NCBI RefSeq assembly: GCF_000621725.1
Contig: NZ_JHXM01000011.1
Coordinates: 1-64,000, forward strand
DNA length: 64,000 nucleotides
Source of the DNA: Xylanibacter brevis ATCC 19188
GTDB taxonomy: Bacteria > Bacteroidota > Bacteroidia > Bacteroidales > Bacteroidaceae
Reading direction: 5' to 3'
Positions 6,350-14,791 of the stretch are shown here, one piece after another. The notes under the pieces were generated by a model. It did not search any database and was not told the origin of the DNA. It saw only the letters and a program-made list of their open reading frames with translations. Within the stretch, counting starts at the first letter, position 1. Each line of letters begins with the position of its first letter. A program made the translations under genes and the position numbers.

Positions 6350-8590
6350 ATGAGTGTACACATGATTTATTATAAGGATGGGGCGAAGATGATGCGCCCC
6401 GTCCGCCAAAGAGAGGAGTATCTGGCACTGCGCAACGGTGGCGAACAGCAGTCCATCGTCAAGGCGGTGCGCGGTGGCGACGACAGCAAAAAGTGCCGCC
6501 TGGTGCAAATGAACTACTCGTGTCTGCCCAACGCCGACGGCACGCTGAAAGGCTCTACCACAATGAGCACCACCGTGGGCATGGACATAGACCACGTCGG
6601 CATAGAGAAGATGCAGACCTTGCTGACCCACATGCTCGGCAAGAAAGACGAACTGGGGCTCTTGATGTTGGAGAAGAGTGCCCGAGGTGCTGGCTACCAC
6701 CTGGTGTTCCGCCGCCGTGAAGACCTCTCGCAAGAGGAGAACTTGCGCTGGGCCAGCGAACTGCTGGGCGTGGCCTATGACGACAACGCCAAAGACATCA
6801 CACGCGTGTTCTTTACTACAACGGCCGATGCCGACGAGCTGCTGTTTCTGGACGACGCCATCTTTGATGCTACGCCAGCAGAATGTCACGAACCGAGGGA
6901 AGGCGTTGCAGCGTTGCAGTGCTGCAGTCAGCAGATAGTACACGACCCCGAAGCGATGTACAACGGGGTGTTGTTCAGCGACATCATTGAGAAATACTGG
7001 CAATTGTTCAACGACGGCAAAGAGCCCACCGATGGCGACCGCAACGCACTCACCTTTGAGTTGGCCGTCACAATACGTAGCATCTGCGGATACTCAATGC
7101 AGAAGATGCTGACGGTGGTGCCCAACTACTGGAATCGGCCCGACGGAACCTGCTCGCAACAAGATTTAGCCGAGTGGCACAAGACCATAGAGAACGCTCT
7201 GAAAGAACCCCGCAAGGGCATGCCTTACCGATTGAAACAGGTGCTGCAGGCACTGAAATCACAGGCCGCCGTGAAGGCCTGTGGCGGCACACTGACCGCC
7301 CCACCACCGATGCCGAAGAAGTTGCCACCACTGATTCGACTGCTGACGAAAAACGTGCCCTGGTTCTACAAGCCTGCTGTAGCGGGCGCGGTGTTCCCCG
7401 CACTAGGTGTTCATCTGCATGGTGTGAAGTTCAGGTATTGGGACAACGTAGACCACGAGCCCACGTTTATGAGCGTACTGATAGGTAGACAGAGCATCGG
7501 TAAGGGTACTATTAAAAAGCCTATCGAGTATATCATGGAGGGCATTCGCCAACGTGACATACCCAATCGTCAGCGCGAGGCCGAATGGAAACAAAAGAAC
7601 CCAGGAGCAAGACAGAAGAAAGACCCGCGACCTAAGGATATCTGCATCCAAATGCTGATAGACAACCTGACCGATGCCGTCTTCAACCAGCGCATTGTGG
7701 ATGCCAACAACAATGGACAGCGCTTTATCTACACCATGGTGGACGAGATTGAAGCCCTGAAGAAGGTGACGTCGAAGGGCACGGCAGACGAGGTGGGACT
7801 CTTGATTCGCAAGGCTTTTGACAATGCCGACGCCGGACAGGAGCGCGTGGGGGCCGACTCGGTATCGGGTATTGCTCCGCTGAGGTGGAACTTCAATGCC
7901 TCGACCACACCGCCCAACGCACGTAAGTTCTTCTACAAAATGGTGAACGACGGCACGGTGAGCCGATTGGATATATCGACCATTATACGAACGGACGACG
8001 ACGATGACACAGCACCCATTTTGGGCATCTACGACCAGAAGTATGCCAAGGAGCTGAAACCTTATATCGACCGCTTGGAGGCTGCCAGCGGACTCATCGA
8101 GTGTGCGCAAGCCACGAAGCTTTCGCTGGAAATGAAGCAGGAGAACAAGGACACGGCCAGACTCTACGAGAGCGATGCCTACCGCGTGTTCAGTTATCGT
8201 GCCAACGTGATAGCCTGGCTGAAGGGGATGGTGCTCTATGTGGCTCACGGCTGCAAGTGGTCTCGCGAGATTGCAGATTTTGTGCGTTGGAGCCAACAAT
8301 ACAACCTGTGGTGCAAGATGCTGTACTTCGGTCAGCAGTTGGAGCACGAATTGCGCGAAGAGCAGGACATTCAGCGTCAGTCGGGCCCGCAGAACCTGCT
8401 GGATCTACTGCCAGACGAATTCACCAAAGAGGAGTATCACCACATGCGCTCACAGCAAGGAAAAACGGGCAGTGGCGACAGCACGCTGCGCTGCTGGCAT
8501 AGTCGCGGCTACATCGACTACGATGAGGTTTCGGGCCGATATTGCAAGACAAAAGCATATAAGAAAAAGTTTGAGGGAGTTAATAGTTGA
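6350..8590 (+). CDS. VirE-N (BT4734-like) primase / DUF3987 helicase-like protein
   Basis: A 746-residue two-part protein. The N-terminal half (about 1-230) fits the VirE-N/BT4734-like domain related to archaeo-eukaryotic primases. It has GMDIDHV (acidic pair), SARGAGYHLVF (the xH motif) and DITRVFF (second acidic site). The C-terminal half (about 320-720) fits DUF3987, a P-loop ATPase. It has a Walker A-like GRQSIGKGTIKK, a Walker B-like TMVDEIEALKK and a sensor-like WNFNASTTPPN. The linker between the halves (GVAALQCCSQQ) is encoded by GTTGCAG octamers. Similar proteins recur in Bacteroidales accessory loci. A role in DNA replication or transfer is inferred, not proven. Confidence 0.85.
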   Translation: MSVHMIYYKDGAKMMRPVRQREEYLALRNGGEQQSIVKAVRGGDDSKKCRLVQMNYSCLPNADGTLKGSTTMSTTVGMDIDHVGIEKMQTLLTHMLGKKDELGLLMLEKSARGAGYHLVFRRREDLSQEENLRWASELLGVAYDDNAKDITRVFFTTTADADELLFLDDAIFDATPAECHEPREGVAALQCCSQQIVHDPEAMYNGVLFSDIIEKYWQLFNDGKEPTDGDRNALTFELAVTIRSICGYSMQKMLTVVPNYWNRPDGTCSQQDLAEWHKTIENALKEPRKGMPYRLKQVLQALKSQAAVKACGGTLTAPPPMPKKLPPLIRLLTKNVPWFYKPAVAGAVFPALGVHLHGVKFRYWDNVDHEPTFMSVLIGRQSIGKGTIKKPIEYIMEGIRQRDIPNRQREAEWKQKNPGARQKKDPRPKDICIQMLIDNLTDAVFNQRIVDANNNGQRFIYTMVDEIEALKKVTSKGTADEVGLLIRKAFDNADAGQERVGADSVSGIAPLRWNFNASTTPPNARKFFYKMVNDGTVSRLDISTIIRTDDDDDTAPILGIYDQKYAKELKPYIDRLEAASGLIECAQATKLSLEMKQENKDTARLYESDAYRVFSYRANVIAWLKGMVLYVAHGCKWSREIADFVRWSQQYNLWCKMLYFGQQLEHELREEQDIQRQSGPQNLLDLLPDEFTKEEYHHMRSQQGKTGSGDSTLRCWHSRGYIDYDEVSGRYCKTKAYKKKFEGVNS
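6905..6927 (+). repeat. GTTGCAG octamers inside the primase gene
   Basis: GTTGCAG at 6905 and 6913 and GCTGCAG at 6921 have the same 8-base spacing as the arrays at 514-528, 624-646 and 8974-8996. They lie in the linker between the primase-like and helicase-like halves. Confidence 0.7.
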
Positions 8591-8595
8591 AAAAT

Positions 8596-8967
8596 ATGAT
8601 TACCATTGAAAATAACCAAAAATGCTTTGTACAGCTCTGGCTTCAGCTGGAGCGCACAAGGCTGATGCTCTACAGACAATGCAAGCGATACTGCGTGAGG
8701 CGAGTGTTGAAGGCGTGGTTTGGCGGTGAGGCTACCGATGATTTTATCTGGCAAATCTGCACACTTAGCCTTCTGACGGGTTGGGATGAGCTCCCGTTGC
8801 CATCGCTCTGTCCGCGCCCACATCGGGAGCTACTGCGCGCTATCGTAGCCCACCAGACGGGCATCAGCTACAAAAAGGTTGACCTTTGTGCCCTCGACGC
8901 AGCCTATAGCATCGCATTCCCCCATAGCACCCCGCTGAATGTAAACAAAAAGAAACGTAAAAAGTAG
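8596..8967 (+). CDS. Small basic hypothetical protein of the primase cassette
   Basis: A 123-residue protein starting MITIENNQKCFVQLWLQLER; the ATG is 5 bases after the primase stop codon. An upstream in-frame TTG at 8587 is less likely. It is helical and rich in Arg, Leu, Trp and Cys, with a Lys-rich end (VNKKKRKK) that could contact nucleic acid. No family was recognised. Its tight spacing to the primase gene suggests a functional link. Confidence 0.65.
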   Translation: MITIENNQKCFVQLWLQLERTRLMLYRQCKRYCVRRVLKAWFGGEATDDFIWQICTLSLLTGWDELPLPSLCPRPHRELLRAIVAHQTGISYKKVDLCALDAAYSIAFPHSTPLNVNKKKRKK

Positions 8968-8973
8968 CAACCC

Positions 8974-8996
8974 GTTGCAGTGTTGCAGCGTTGCAG
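8974..8996 (+). repeat. Three GTTGCAG octamers before the P5-like genes
   Basis: GTTGCAG at 8974, 8982 and 8990 (8-base period), followed by an AT-rich run. This is the same unit as one arm of the symmetric element at 507-646. Confidence 0.8.
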
Positions 8997-9046
8997 TTAT
9001 TAAATAAACAAAACTGAAAAACAGTAAAATCAAAGATTTAAAACAT

Positions 9047-9292
9047 ATGATGACACCACGAGGATTAAGAAACAACAACCCACTGAACATCCGTCGTTCT
9101 AAGGATAAGTGGCAGGGCTTGAGTGCCCAGCAAGAAGAAAAGCCACCCTTCTTTGAGCCGCCTGCGGCGGGAAATTATATAAAATTTGATACAAAATTAA
9201 ACAGGATTATTTTTTTTTCTACTTGCGAGGAAGAAATAAAAATGAATAATTTTGTTTTTAATTTTGAAAAATTTCCCTGCGAAGCAGGCTAA
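9047..9292 (+). pseudogene. Truncated P5-like gene copy 1
   Basis: The first 29 codons (ending KWQGLSAQQ) match the intact gene at 9996. After that the reading frame runs into repeat sequence (EEKPPFFEPPAAGNY and an AT-rich tail) and stops after 81 codons. The lysozyme-like core is missing. The break falls at the same codon as in copy 2. Confidence 0.8.
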
Positions 9293-9572
9293 CCTTCCGC
9301 ACTATCGAAGCAGGCTAAGCTCACAAGCTCCCCTCCCTTCAAGGGGAGGGGCAGGGGTGGGGTCTGTATCTCCATTGGCAGTTAGAACAACACTGACCCC
9401 ACCCCCAACCCCTCCCCTACATGGGAGGGGAGTGGCTGCGCAAGGTTCAAGCTAAGGAAACAACCGCACAGGTTGAAAAATTTGACTTCCCCTGTCGACC
9501 GTCGAGCTATACCTTCCCTGCGAAGCAGGCTTCATTCGGTAGGAGGACTATAACCAATAAACATTAAACAAA
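9047..9572 (+). repeat. Tandem unit 1: gene 5' end plus inserted block
   Basis: The unit contains a P5-like 5' end (9047 to about 9133) and an AT-rich block with CCTGCGAAGCAGG hairpins. It also has a pair of inverted GC-rich repeats (about 9340 and 9400) and a leader ending ACCAATAAACATTAAACAAA just before the next ATG. Unit 2 repeats the same order but lacks the stretch between the two GC-rich repeats. Confidence 0.75.
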
Positions 9573-9710
9573 ATGAGTTTACCAAGAGGAATCAGAAATA
9601 ATAATCCTTTGAACATTCGTCGGTCTAAGGACAAATGGCAGGGCTTGAGAGCCCAGCAAGAAGAAAAGAACCCCCTTTCTTTGAGCCGCCTACGGCGGGA
9701 AATTATATAA
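9573..9710 (+). pseudogene. Truncated P5-like gene copy 2
   Basis: Starts MSLPRGIRNNNPLNIRRSKD exactly like the intact gene, diverges after codon 29 and stops after 45 codons. A one-base difference from copy 1 in the inserted block shifts the frame. Confidence 0.8.
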
Positions 9711-9995
9711 AATTTGATTCAAAATTAAACAGGATTATTTTTTTTCTACTTGCGAGGAAGAAATAAAAATGAATAATTTTGTTTTTAATTTTGAAAAATT
9801 TCCCTGCGAAGCAGGCTAAGCTCACAAGCTCCCCTCCCATGTAGGGGAGGGGAGTGGCTGCGCAAGGTTCAAGCTAAGGAAACAACCGCACAGGTTGAAA
9901 AAATTTGACTTCCCCTGTCGGCCGTCGAGCTATACCTTCCCTGCGAAGCAGGCTTCATTCGGTAGGAGGGCTATAACCAATAAACATTAAACAAA
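9573..9995 (+). repeat. Tandem unit 2
   Basis: A near copy of unit 1: gene 5' end, AT-rich block (nearly identical at 9659-9816), one GC-rich hairpin, then the same leader (about 9845-9995) running into the intact gene. Confidence 0.75.
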
Positions 9996-10412
9996 ATGAG
10001 TTTACCAAGAGGAATCAGAAATAATAACCCTTTGAACATCCGTCGTTCTAAGGATAAGTGGCAGGGCTTAAGTGCCCAGCAGACAGATGCAGCGTTCTGT
10101 CAGTTTGAAACAATGGCGTATGGCTGGCGCGCAGCCTTCGTGCTGCTGACGCGCACGTACTACCACACGTATCGGTTGTTTACCATCCGAAACATCATCA
10201 GGCGGTGGGCACCGCCAGGCGAGAACAATACGGAGGCTTATATCGCCAACGTGAGCCGACTGACGGGCATCGACGCCAACGAGCCGCTGGGCATTCCCAG
10301 CGACCAGCCCGCCCGCTGGATGGCTCTGGCTCTGGCGATGGCTAAACATGAAAATGGCGACAGCGCCGACATCGACACTTTCGCCATGTTGAAAGGGTGG
10401 GAAATAAAATAA
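9996..10412 (+). CDS. P5-like / lysozyme-like protein
   Basis: A 138-residue protein of the family often annotated 'structural protein P5' in Bacteroidales. It has RGIRNNNPLNIRRS, then FCQFETMAYGWRAAFVLL, IIRRWAPPGENNTEAYIANV and SRLTGIDANEPLG, matching a lysozyme-like fold. There is no signal peptide, so export would need another route or lysis. It is the last gene of the primase cassette and follows two truncated copies of its own 5' end. Its stop codon is only 3 bases from the stop of the convergent hisC. The family call is good; enzymatic activity is untested. Confidence 0.8.
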   Translation: MSLPRGIRNNNPLNIRRSKDKWQGLSAQQTDAAFCQFETMAYGWRAAFVLLTRTYYHTYRLFTIRNIIRRWAPPGENNTEAYIANVSRLTGIDANEPLGIPSDQPARWMALALAMAKHENGDSADIDTFAMLKGWEIK

Positions 10413-10415
10413 TCT

Positions 10416-11453
10416 CTAGCAATACTGTCTCAGCGCACCTATCAGCTCGTTGTTCTCATCACGATTGCCGATAGTGATGCGCAGGCAGTTTTGGCACAAC
10501 TGAACGCGCGTTCGGTTGCGAACAATGATGCCCTGCTCAACCAGATAGTCGTAGATGCGCTGGGCATCGACCACACGCGCCAGGAAGAAGTTGGCATCGG
10601 TGGGATAGATCTTCTCGCAAAGGGGCAGGGCCTGGAAGGCCTCTATCACACGCGTGCGCTCGCTCTTGATCAGCTGTACCCAGCGATCCACTTCGTAGGG
10701 GTCGCTAAGCACCTTGATGGCCTGCTCTTGAGTCAGGAGGTTGACGTTGTAGGGATACTTCACCTTGTTGAACAGGCCGATGATCTCGGGCGAGGCGAAA
10801 GCCATGCCCAGACGGATGGCGGCAGAGGCCCACGCCTTGCTGAGCGTGTTGAGCACAACGAGGTTGGGGTAGCGGGGCAACTCGAAGCGCAGCGGACGCT
10901 GCTGGGAGAAGTCGCTATAGGCCTCGTCGACCACCACGATGCCCTCGAACGAGGTGAGCACCTTGACAATCTCGTCGCGGTTGATATCGTTGCCCGTGGG
11001 GTTGTTGGGACTGCATATCCAGATGACCTTGGTATGGGCATCGCAGGCAGCCAGGAGGGCGTCGGCCGAGATCTGGAAGTTCTCGTCGAGCAGCACGGGG
11101 CGATAGGCTACGTCGTTGATATCGGCACAAACTTTATACATGCCGTAGGTGGGCTCGATAGCCACCACATTATCCTCCTTAGGCTCACAGAAGCAGCGAT
11201 AGACCAGGTCGATGGCTTCGTCGCTGCCATTGCCCAGAAAGGTATAGTCCACGGGTATGCCCTTGACCTTCTCGATGATGTTTTTCAACTCTATCTGCAG
11301 CGGGTCGGGGTAGCGATTGAGCGGACCTCCGTAGGGATTCTCGTTGGCATCAAGAAACACGGAAGCCTTCTTGCCCGAAAATTCGTTTCTTGCACAGCTA
11401 TATGGAGCCAGGTTCCAGATGTTGCGGCGTGCAAGTTTTTCAAGACTTATCAT
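10416..11453 (-). CDS. hisC: Histidinol-phosphate aminotransferase
   Basis: A 345-residue PLP enzyme converting imidazole-acetol phosphate to histidinol phosphate. Seen: [11 protein letters not shown] near the start, [32 protein letters not shown], and the PLP lysine in VLNTLSKAW. The C-terminal Arg motif is LRITIG. It is third in a leftward hisG-hisD-hisC set, 43 bases after hisD. In many Bacteroidales hisB follows here; in this window the gene ends 3 bases from a convergent accessory gene instead, with no visible terminator. Confidence 0.95.
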   Translation of the reverse strand: MISLEKLARRNIWNLAPYSCARNEFSGKKASVFLDANENPYGGPLNRYPDPLQIELKNIIEKVKGIPVDYTFLGNGSDEAIDLVYRCFCEPKEDNVVAIEPTYGMYKVCADINDVAYRPVLLDENFQISADALLAACDAHTKVIWICSPNNPTGNDINRDEIVKVLTSFEGIVVVDEAYSDFSQQRPLRFELPRYPNLVVLNTLSKAWASAAIRLGMAFASPEIIGLFNKVKYPYNVNLLTQEQAIKVLSDPYEVDRWVQLIKSERTRVIEAFQALPLCEKIYPTDANFFLARVVDAQRIYDYLVEQGIIVRNRTRVQLCQNCLRITIGNRDENNELIGALRQYC

Positions 11454-11496
11454 AATGATATGTGTATTATCCTCTGTAATCTACAAAAAAATACTT

Positions 11497-12780
11497 CTAC
11501 TTTAATGCGTTCAGTCTCACGGTCATGGCGTTCTTGTGAGCATCCAGCTGCTCGGCCTCTGCCATCAGCTCCACGGCGTGGCCTATCTGGCGGATACCTT
11601 CCTCAGACAGGTGCTGGAACGTGATCTTACGGCAATAGCTGTCCAGATTCACGCCGCTATAGGCGGTGGCATAGCCGTGAGTGGGCAGTGTGTGGTTGGT
11701 GCCGCTGGCATAGTCGCCGGCACTCTCGCAGGCATACTGACCCAGGAACACGCTGCCGGCATTGACAACACTTTCGGCCATCTGCTCGTAGTTGGCGGTT
11801 TGGATAATAAGATGTTCGGGCGCATAGGCATTAGAGAGTGCCATCATTTCGTCTGACGTCTGCACCAGCACCAGTCGGCTGTTTTCCAGCGCACGGGCGG
11901 CAATCTCTTTGCGGGGCAGCAGGTCGAGCTGTCTTTCCACCTCTTGCTGCACCTGGGTGAGCATTGCTTCTGAGGTGGTGACCATCAGCACCTGTGAGTC
12001 GATGCCGTGCTCGGCCTGTGAAAGCAGATCGGCTGCCACGAAAGATGCGTTGGCCTGCTCGTCGGCAAGCACGCATACCTCGCTGGGGCCGGCAGGCATA
12101 TCGATGGCCACATCGCCCATAGACACTTGCTGCTTGGCGGCCATCACATACTGATTGCCTGGACCAAAAATCTTATAGACCTTGGGCACGGACTCTGTGC
12201 CATAGGCCATGGCACCGATGGCTTGAACACCACCTATTTTAAATATCTTGCTGACGCCGGCAATGCGCGCAGCCACAAGTATAGAGGGGTTTATCTTGCC
12301 TTCGCGGTTGGGAGGCGTACAGAGCACGATCTCTTTGCAACCGGCAATCTTAGCGGGTGCTGCCAGCATCAAAACGGTGGAGAAGAGGGGAGCCGTGCCG
12401 CCAGGGATATACAATCCGACGCGCTCGATAGCTACACTCTTCTGCCAGCAGACGACGCCCTCGCGGGTTGTGATCTTACGGCCGGTGAACTGCTGGGCTT
12501 CGTGAAACTTATAGATGTTTTCATGAGCCAACTTGATGGCCTGTTTCAGCTCGTCGCTGACCTGTGTCTCGGCCTCGTTGATCTCGGCCTCTGTGACTGC
12601 GAGCGACGCCAGCGCTACGTGGTCAAACTGCTGCTCATACTTCCTGACGGCTTCGTCGCCATGCTGGCGCACATCGGCCAGCACGCCGCTGACGGTGGTT
12701 TGCAGTTGGGTCATGTCGAGATGAGGGCGCTGACAAATCTCTGCCCACTGTTCTCGCTTTGGATAACGTATAATCTTCAT
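11497..12780 (-). CDS. hisD: Histidinol dehydrogenase
   Basis: A 427-residue zinc enzyme catalysing the last two oxidations of histidine synthesis. Seen: QAIGAMAYGTESVPKVYKIF followed by GPGNQYV, then DMPAGPSEVCVLAD, LSQAEHG, PEHLII and SGTNHTLPTHGYA. The ATG at 12780 (MKIIRYPKREQW) is chosen; an upstream in-frame TTG would add eight unlikely residues. The gap to hisG is 20 bases, so the two are co-transcribed. Confidence 0.95.
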   Translation of the reverse strand: MKIIRYPKREQWAEICQRPHLDMTQLQTTVSGVLADVRQHGDEAVRKYEQQFDHVALASLAVTEAEINEAETQVSDELKQAIKLAHENIYKFHEAQQFTGRKITTREGVVCWQKSVAIERVGLYIPGGTAPLFSTVLMLAAPAKIAGCKEIVLCTPPNREGKINPSILVAARIAGVSKIFKIGGVQAIGAMAYGTESVPKVYKIFGPGNQYVMAAKQQVSMGDVAIDMPAGPSEVCVLADEQANASFVAADLLSQAEHGIDSQVLMVTTSEAMLTQVQQEVERQLDLLPRKEIAARALENSRLVLVQTSDEMMALSNAYAPEHLIIQTANYEQMAESVVNAGSVFLGQYACESAGDYASGTNHTLPTHGYATAYSGVNLDSYCRKITFQHLSEEGIRQIGHAVELMAEAEQLDAHKNAMTVRLNALK

Positions 12781-12800
12781 AACAAGATTAGTTTGTGGAA

Positions 12801-13652
12801 TCAAAGAATCATCTTCTCAATAGGAGTGACAAGGATGCCTTGTGCACCCAGGTCTTTCAGCTGGCCGATAATCTCCCAGAAGCGCTTCTGGTCGAGCACG
12901 GTGTGAACAGAGCACCACTCTTCGTCGGCCAAAGGAATGATGGTGGGGCTCTTGAGTCCGGGCAGAACATTGATGATTTCATCAAGCTTGGCCTTGGGAG
13001 CATTCATCCGTACGTACTTCTTGTCTTCTGCCTGTTTCACAGCCTCAAAGCGGAACAGCATCTGGTTGAGGATGTCGCGCTTCTCCTGGCTCATGCCTGG
13101 ATGGCCGATGAGCAGAGCCTCACTCTGCATCACAACCTCTACTTCGCGAAGATTGTTGCTGACCAGCGTTGAGCCTGAACTTACAATATCGAAGATGGCA
13201 TCAGCCAATCCGATACCCGGGCTGATCTCTACACTACCTGTGATAACATGTACATCTGCATGGATATGATGCTCGTCTAGAAAACGATTCAAAATGACTG
13301 GATAAGAGGTGGCAATGGTTTTTCCGTTGAACCACTCTAATCCCTGATAGTCGATGTCTTTGGGAATGGCCAGCGACAAACGACAACGACTGAAACCTAA
13401 TCGCGAGATAATGTCGGCCTCGGCTCCGCGCTCTTGGTATTCGTTTTCACCAACGACACCGATATCGGCAACACCCGTTGCCACGCTCTGAGGAATATCG
13501 TCATCTCGCAGATACAAAACCTCTAATGGAAAATTCTGAGCTGAAACCAACAGTGTTCTTTTACTGGCAGTAACCTTGATGTCTGCCTCACTGAGCAACT
13601 GCATGGTATCTTCATACAGTCGTCCTTTTGATTGTACTGCAATTCTTAGCAT
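12801..13652 (-). CDS. hisG: ATP phosphoribosyltransferase, long form
   Basis: A 283-residue first enzyme of histidine synthesis. The N-terminal catalytic part (LRIAVQSKGRL, GVADIGVVGENE) is followed by a C-terminal regulatory ACT-like domain (about 210-283). This is the long form, normally a hexamer inhibited by histidine and not needing HisZ. First gene of the leftward set, with a promoter at 13688-13681. No attenuator or T-box was seen in its short leader. Confidence 0.95.
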   Translation of the reverse strand: MLRIAVQSKGRLYEDTMQLLSEADIKVTASKRTLLVSAQNFPLEVLYLRDDDIPQSVATGVADIGVVGENEYQERGAEADIISRLGFSRCRLSLAIPKDIDYQGLEWFNGKTIATSYPVILNRFLDEHHIHADVHVITGSVEISPGIGLADAIFDIVSSGSTLVSNNLREVEVVMQSEALLIGHPGMSQEKRDILNQMLFRFEAVKQAEDKKYVRMNAPKAKLDEIINVLPGLKSPTIIPLADEEWCSVHTVLDQKRFWEIIGQLKDLGAQGILVTPIEKMIL

Positions 13653-13680
13653 AAGTCTAATTATCTTGAAAAATCGCTCG

Positions 13681-13688
13681 CAAAATTA
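13681..13688 (-). promoter_or_regulatory. -7 element of hisGDC promoter
   Basis: TAATTTTG read leftward, about 28 bases before the hisG ATG. Confidence 0.65.
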
Positions 13689-13720
13689 CTCTTTTTTTTT
13701 CTAATATGCAATAAAATATA

Positions 13721-13728
13721 TAATTTTG
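13721..13728 (+). promoter_or_regulatory. -7 element of mltF-type gene promoter
   Basis: TAATTTTG followed by CACC, 20 bases before the start codon. Confidence 0.65.
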
Positions 13729-13747
13729 CACCAAAATTTCAAATAGT

Positions 13748-14791
13748 TTGAGACTCTTTAGTGTAATTATACTCCTCGTTGGGATGCTTTCTGCTTGTCA
13801 ACAACAGAAAGACACAACACCGCCTTGGGCTACGAACGAGAACAGCGACAGCCTGTTTGACCTCTCTGAGATTGAGCAGACGGGCGAGCTGATCGCCGTG
13901 ACCATGAGCGGACCTGACACTTACTACGACTATCACGGTCATCATCTGGGCGTACACTATCTGCTGTGCGAGCAACTGGCTAAGCATCTGGGCGTTGAGC
14001 TGCGCATGGAGGTGTGTCGCGACAGTGCGGAAATGATGGGCAGGCTGGAGGCCGACGAAGCTGACATCGCGGTGTATCCTTTCGACAACGACTCGGTGCT
14101 GTTTGGATGGCGAGTGGGCAACAACAAGCCTGAACTGATACAGGAACTTGAACAATGGTACAAGCCTGATATGCTGAGCAACATGAGGGCCTACGAGCAT
14201 CGCCTGCTGACCGAGTCGAGGGTGAGACACAGGGTGTATGCGCCAATGCTGTCGAAGGGGGTCATCTCGCGCTACGACCACCTGTTCAAGCGCTATAGCA
14301 AGACCTGCAACTGGGACTGGCGACTGCTGGCGGCGCAGTGCTATCAGGAGTCAACCTTCGACGAGAAGGCGCAGTCGTGGGCTGGCGCAAAGGGACTCAT
14401 GCAGATTATGCCCAGCACGGCCGACCATCTGGGATTGCCCAGAGACCAGGTGTTTAATCCGGAGAAGAACATCGCTGCCGCAACGCGCTTTCTGCACGAG
14501 CTGGAGTCGATGCTCAGCGATGTGCACAACAGAAACGAGCGCCAGAACCTGGCGCTGGCTGCCTATAACGGCGGCATGAACCATGTGCGCGACGCCATGC
14601 GACTGGCTGCAAGAGACAAGCGCAACCCGCATGCGTGGAACGACGTAAAGCCTTACATCCTGAAGTTGAGCCAAAGGGAGTACTACCAGGACACACTGGT
14701 GCACTATGGCTACATGCGCGGACAGGAGACTGCTGAATACGTAGATAAGATCAGAAAAAGATATCAAATTTATAGACGTTCTATCCGATGA
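13748..14791 (+). CDS. Lytic murein transglycosylase, MltF type (lipoprotein)
   Basis: A 347-residue peptidoglycan-cleaving enzyme. The start is TTG: it gives MRLFSVIILLVGMLSAC, a lipoprotein signal with lipobox LSAC. Residues about 40-140 resemble a substrate-binding (SBP-bac-3) domain. Residues about 180-330 are an SLT domain with catalytic Glu in CYQESTFD, then GLMQIMPS and ALAAYNGG. This order is that of MltF. It is predicted to sit in the envelope and take part in wall turnover. The stop codon overlaps the next gene's ATG (ATGA). Confidence 0.9.
   Translation: MRLFSVIILLVGMLSACQQQKDTTPPWATNENSDSLFDLSEIEQTGELIAVTMSGPDTYYDYHGHHLGVHYLLCEQLAKHLGVELRMEVCRDSAEMMGRLEADEADIAVYPFDNDSVLFGWRVGNNKPELIQELEQWYKPDMLSNMRAYEHRLLTESRVRHRVYAPMLSKGVISRYDHLFKRYSKTCNWDWRLLAAQCYQESTFDEKAQSWAGAKGLMQIMPSTADHLGLPRDQVFNPEKNIAAATRFLHELESMLSDVHNRNERQNLALAAYNGGMNHVRDAMRLAARDKRNPHAWNDVKPYILKLSQREYYQDTLVHYGYMRGQETAEYVDKIRKRYQIYRRSIR

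Noticed and set aside
7403..8347. 314-codon frame antisense to the primase-helicase gene
   Set aside because: A shadow of a GC-rich gene on the other strand; the sense frame has clear VirE-N and DUF3987 motifs.
10491..11624. 377-codon frame antisense to hisC
   Set aside because: The sense strand encodes HisC with all motifs; the antisense frame has no recognisable domain and crosses the hisC-hisD junction.
12127..12906. 259-codon frame antisense to hisD and hisG
   Set aside because: A shadow frame crossing two well-defined genes.
13653..13747. Histidine attenuator before hisG
   Set aside because: The leader is under 30 bases and has no run of His codons or hairpin pair.
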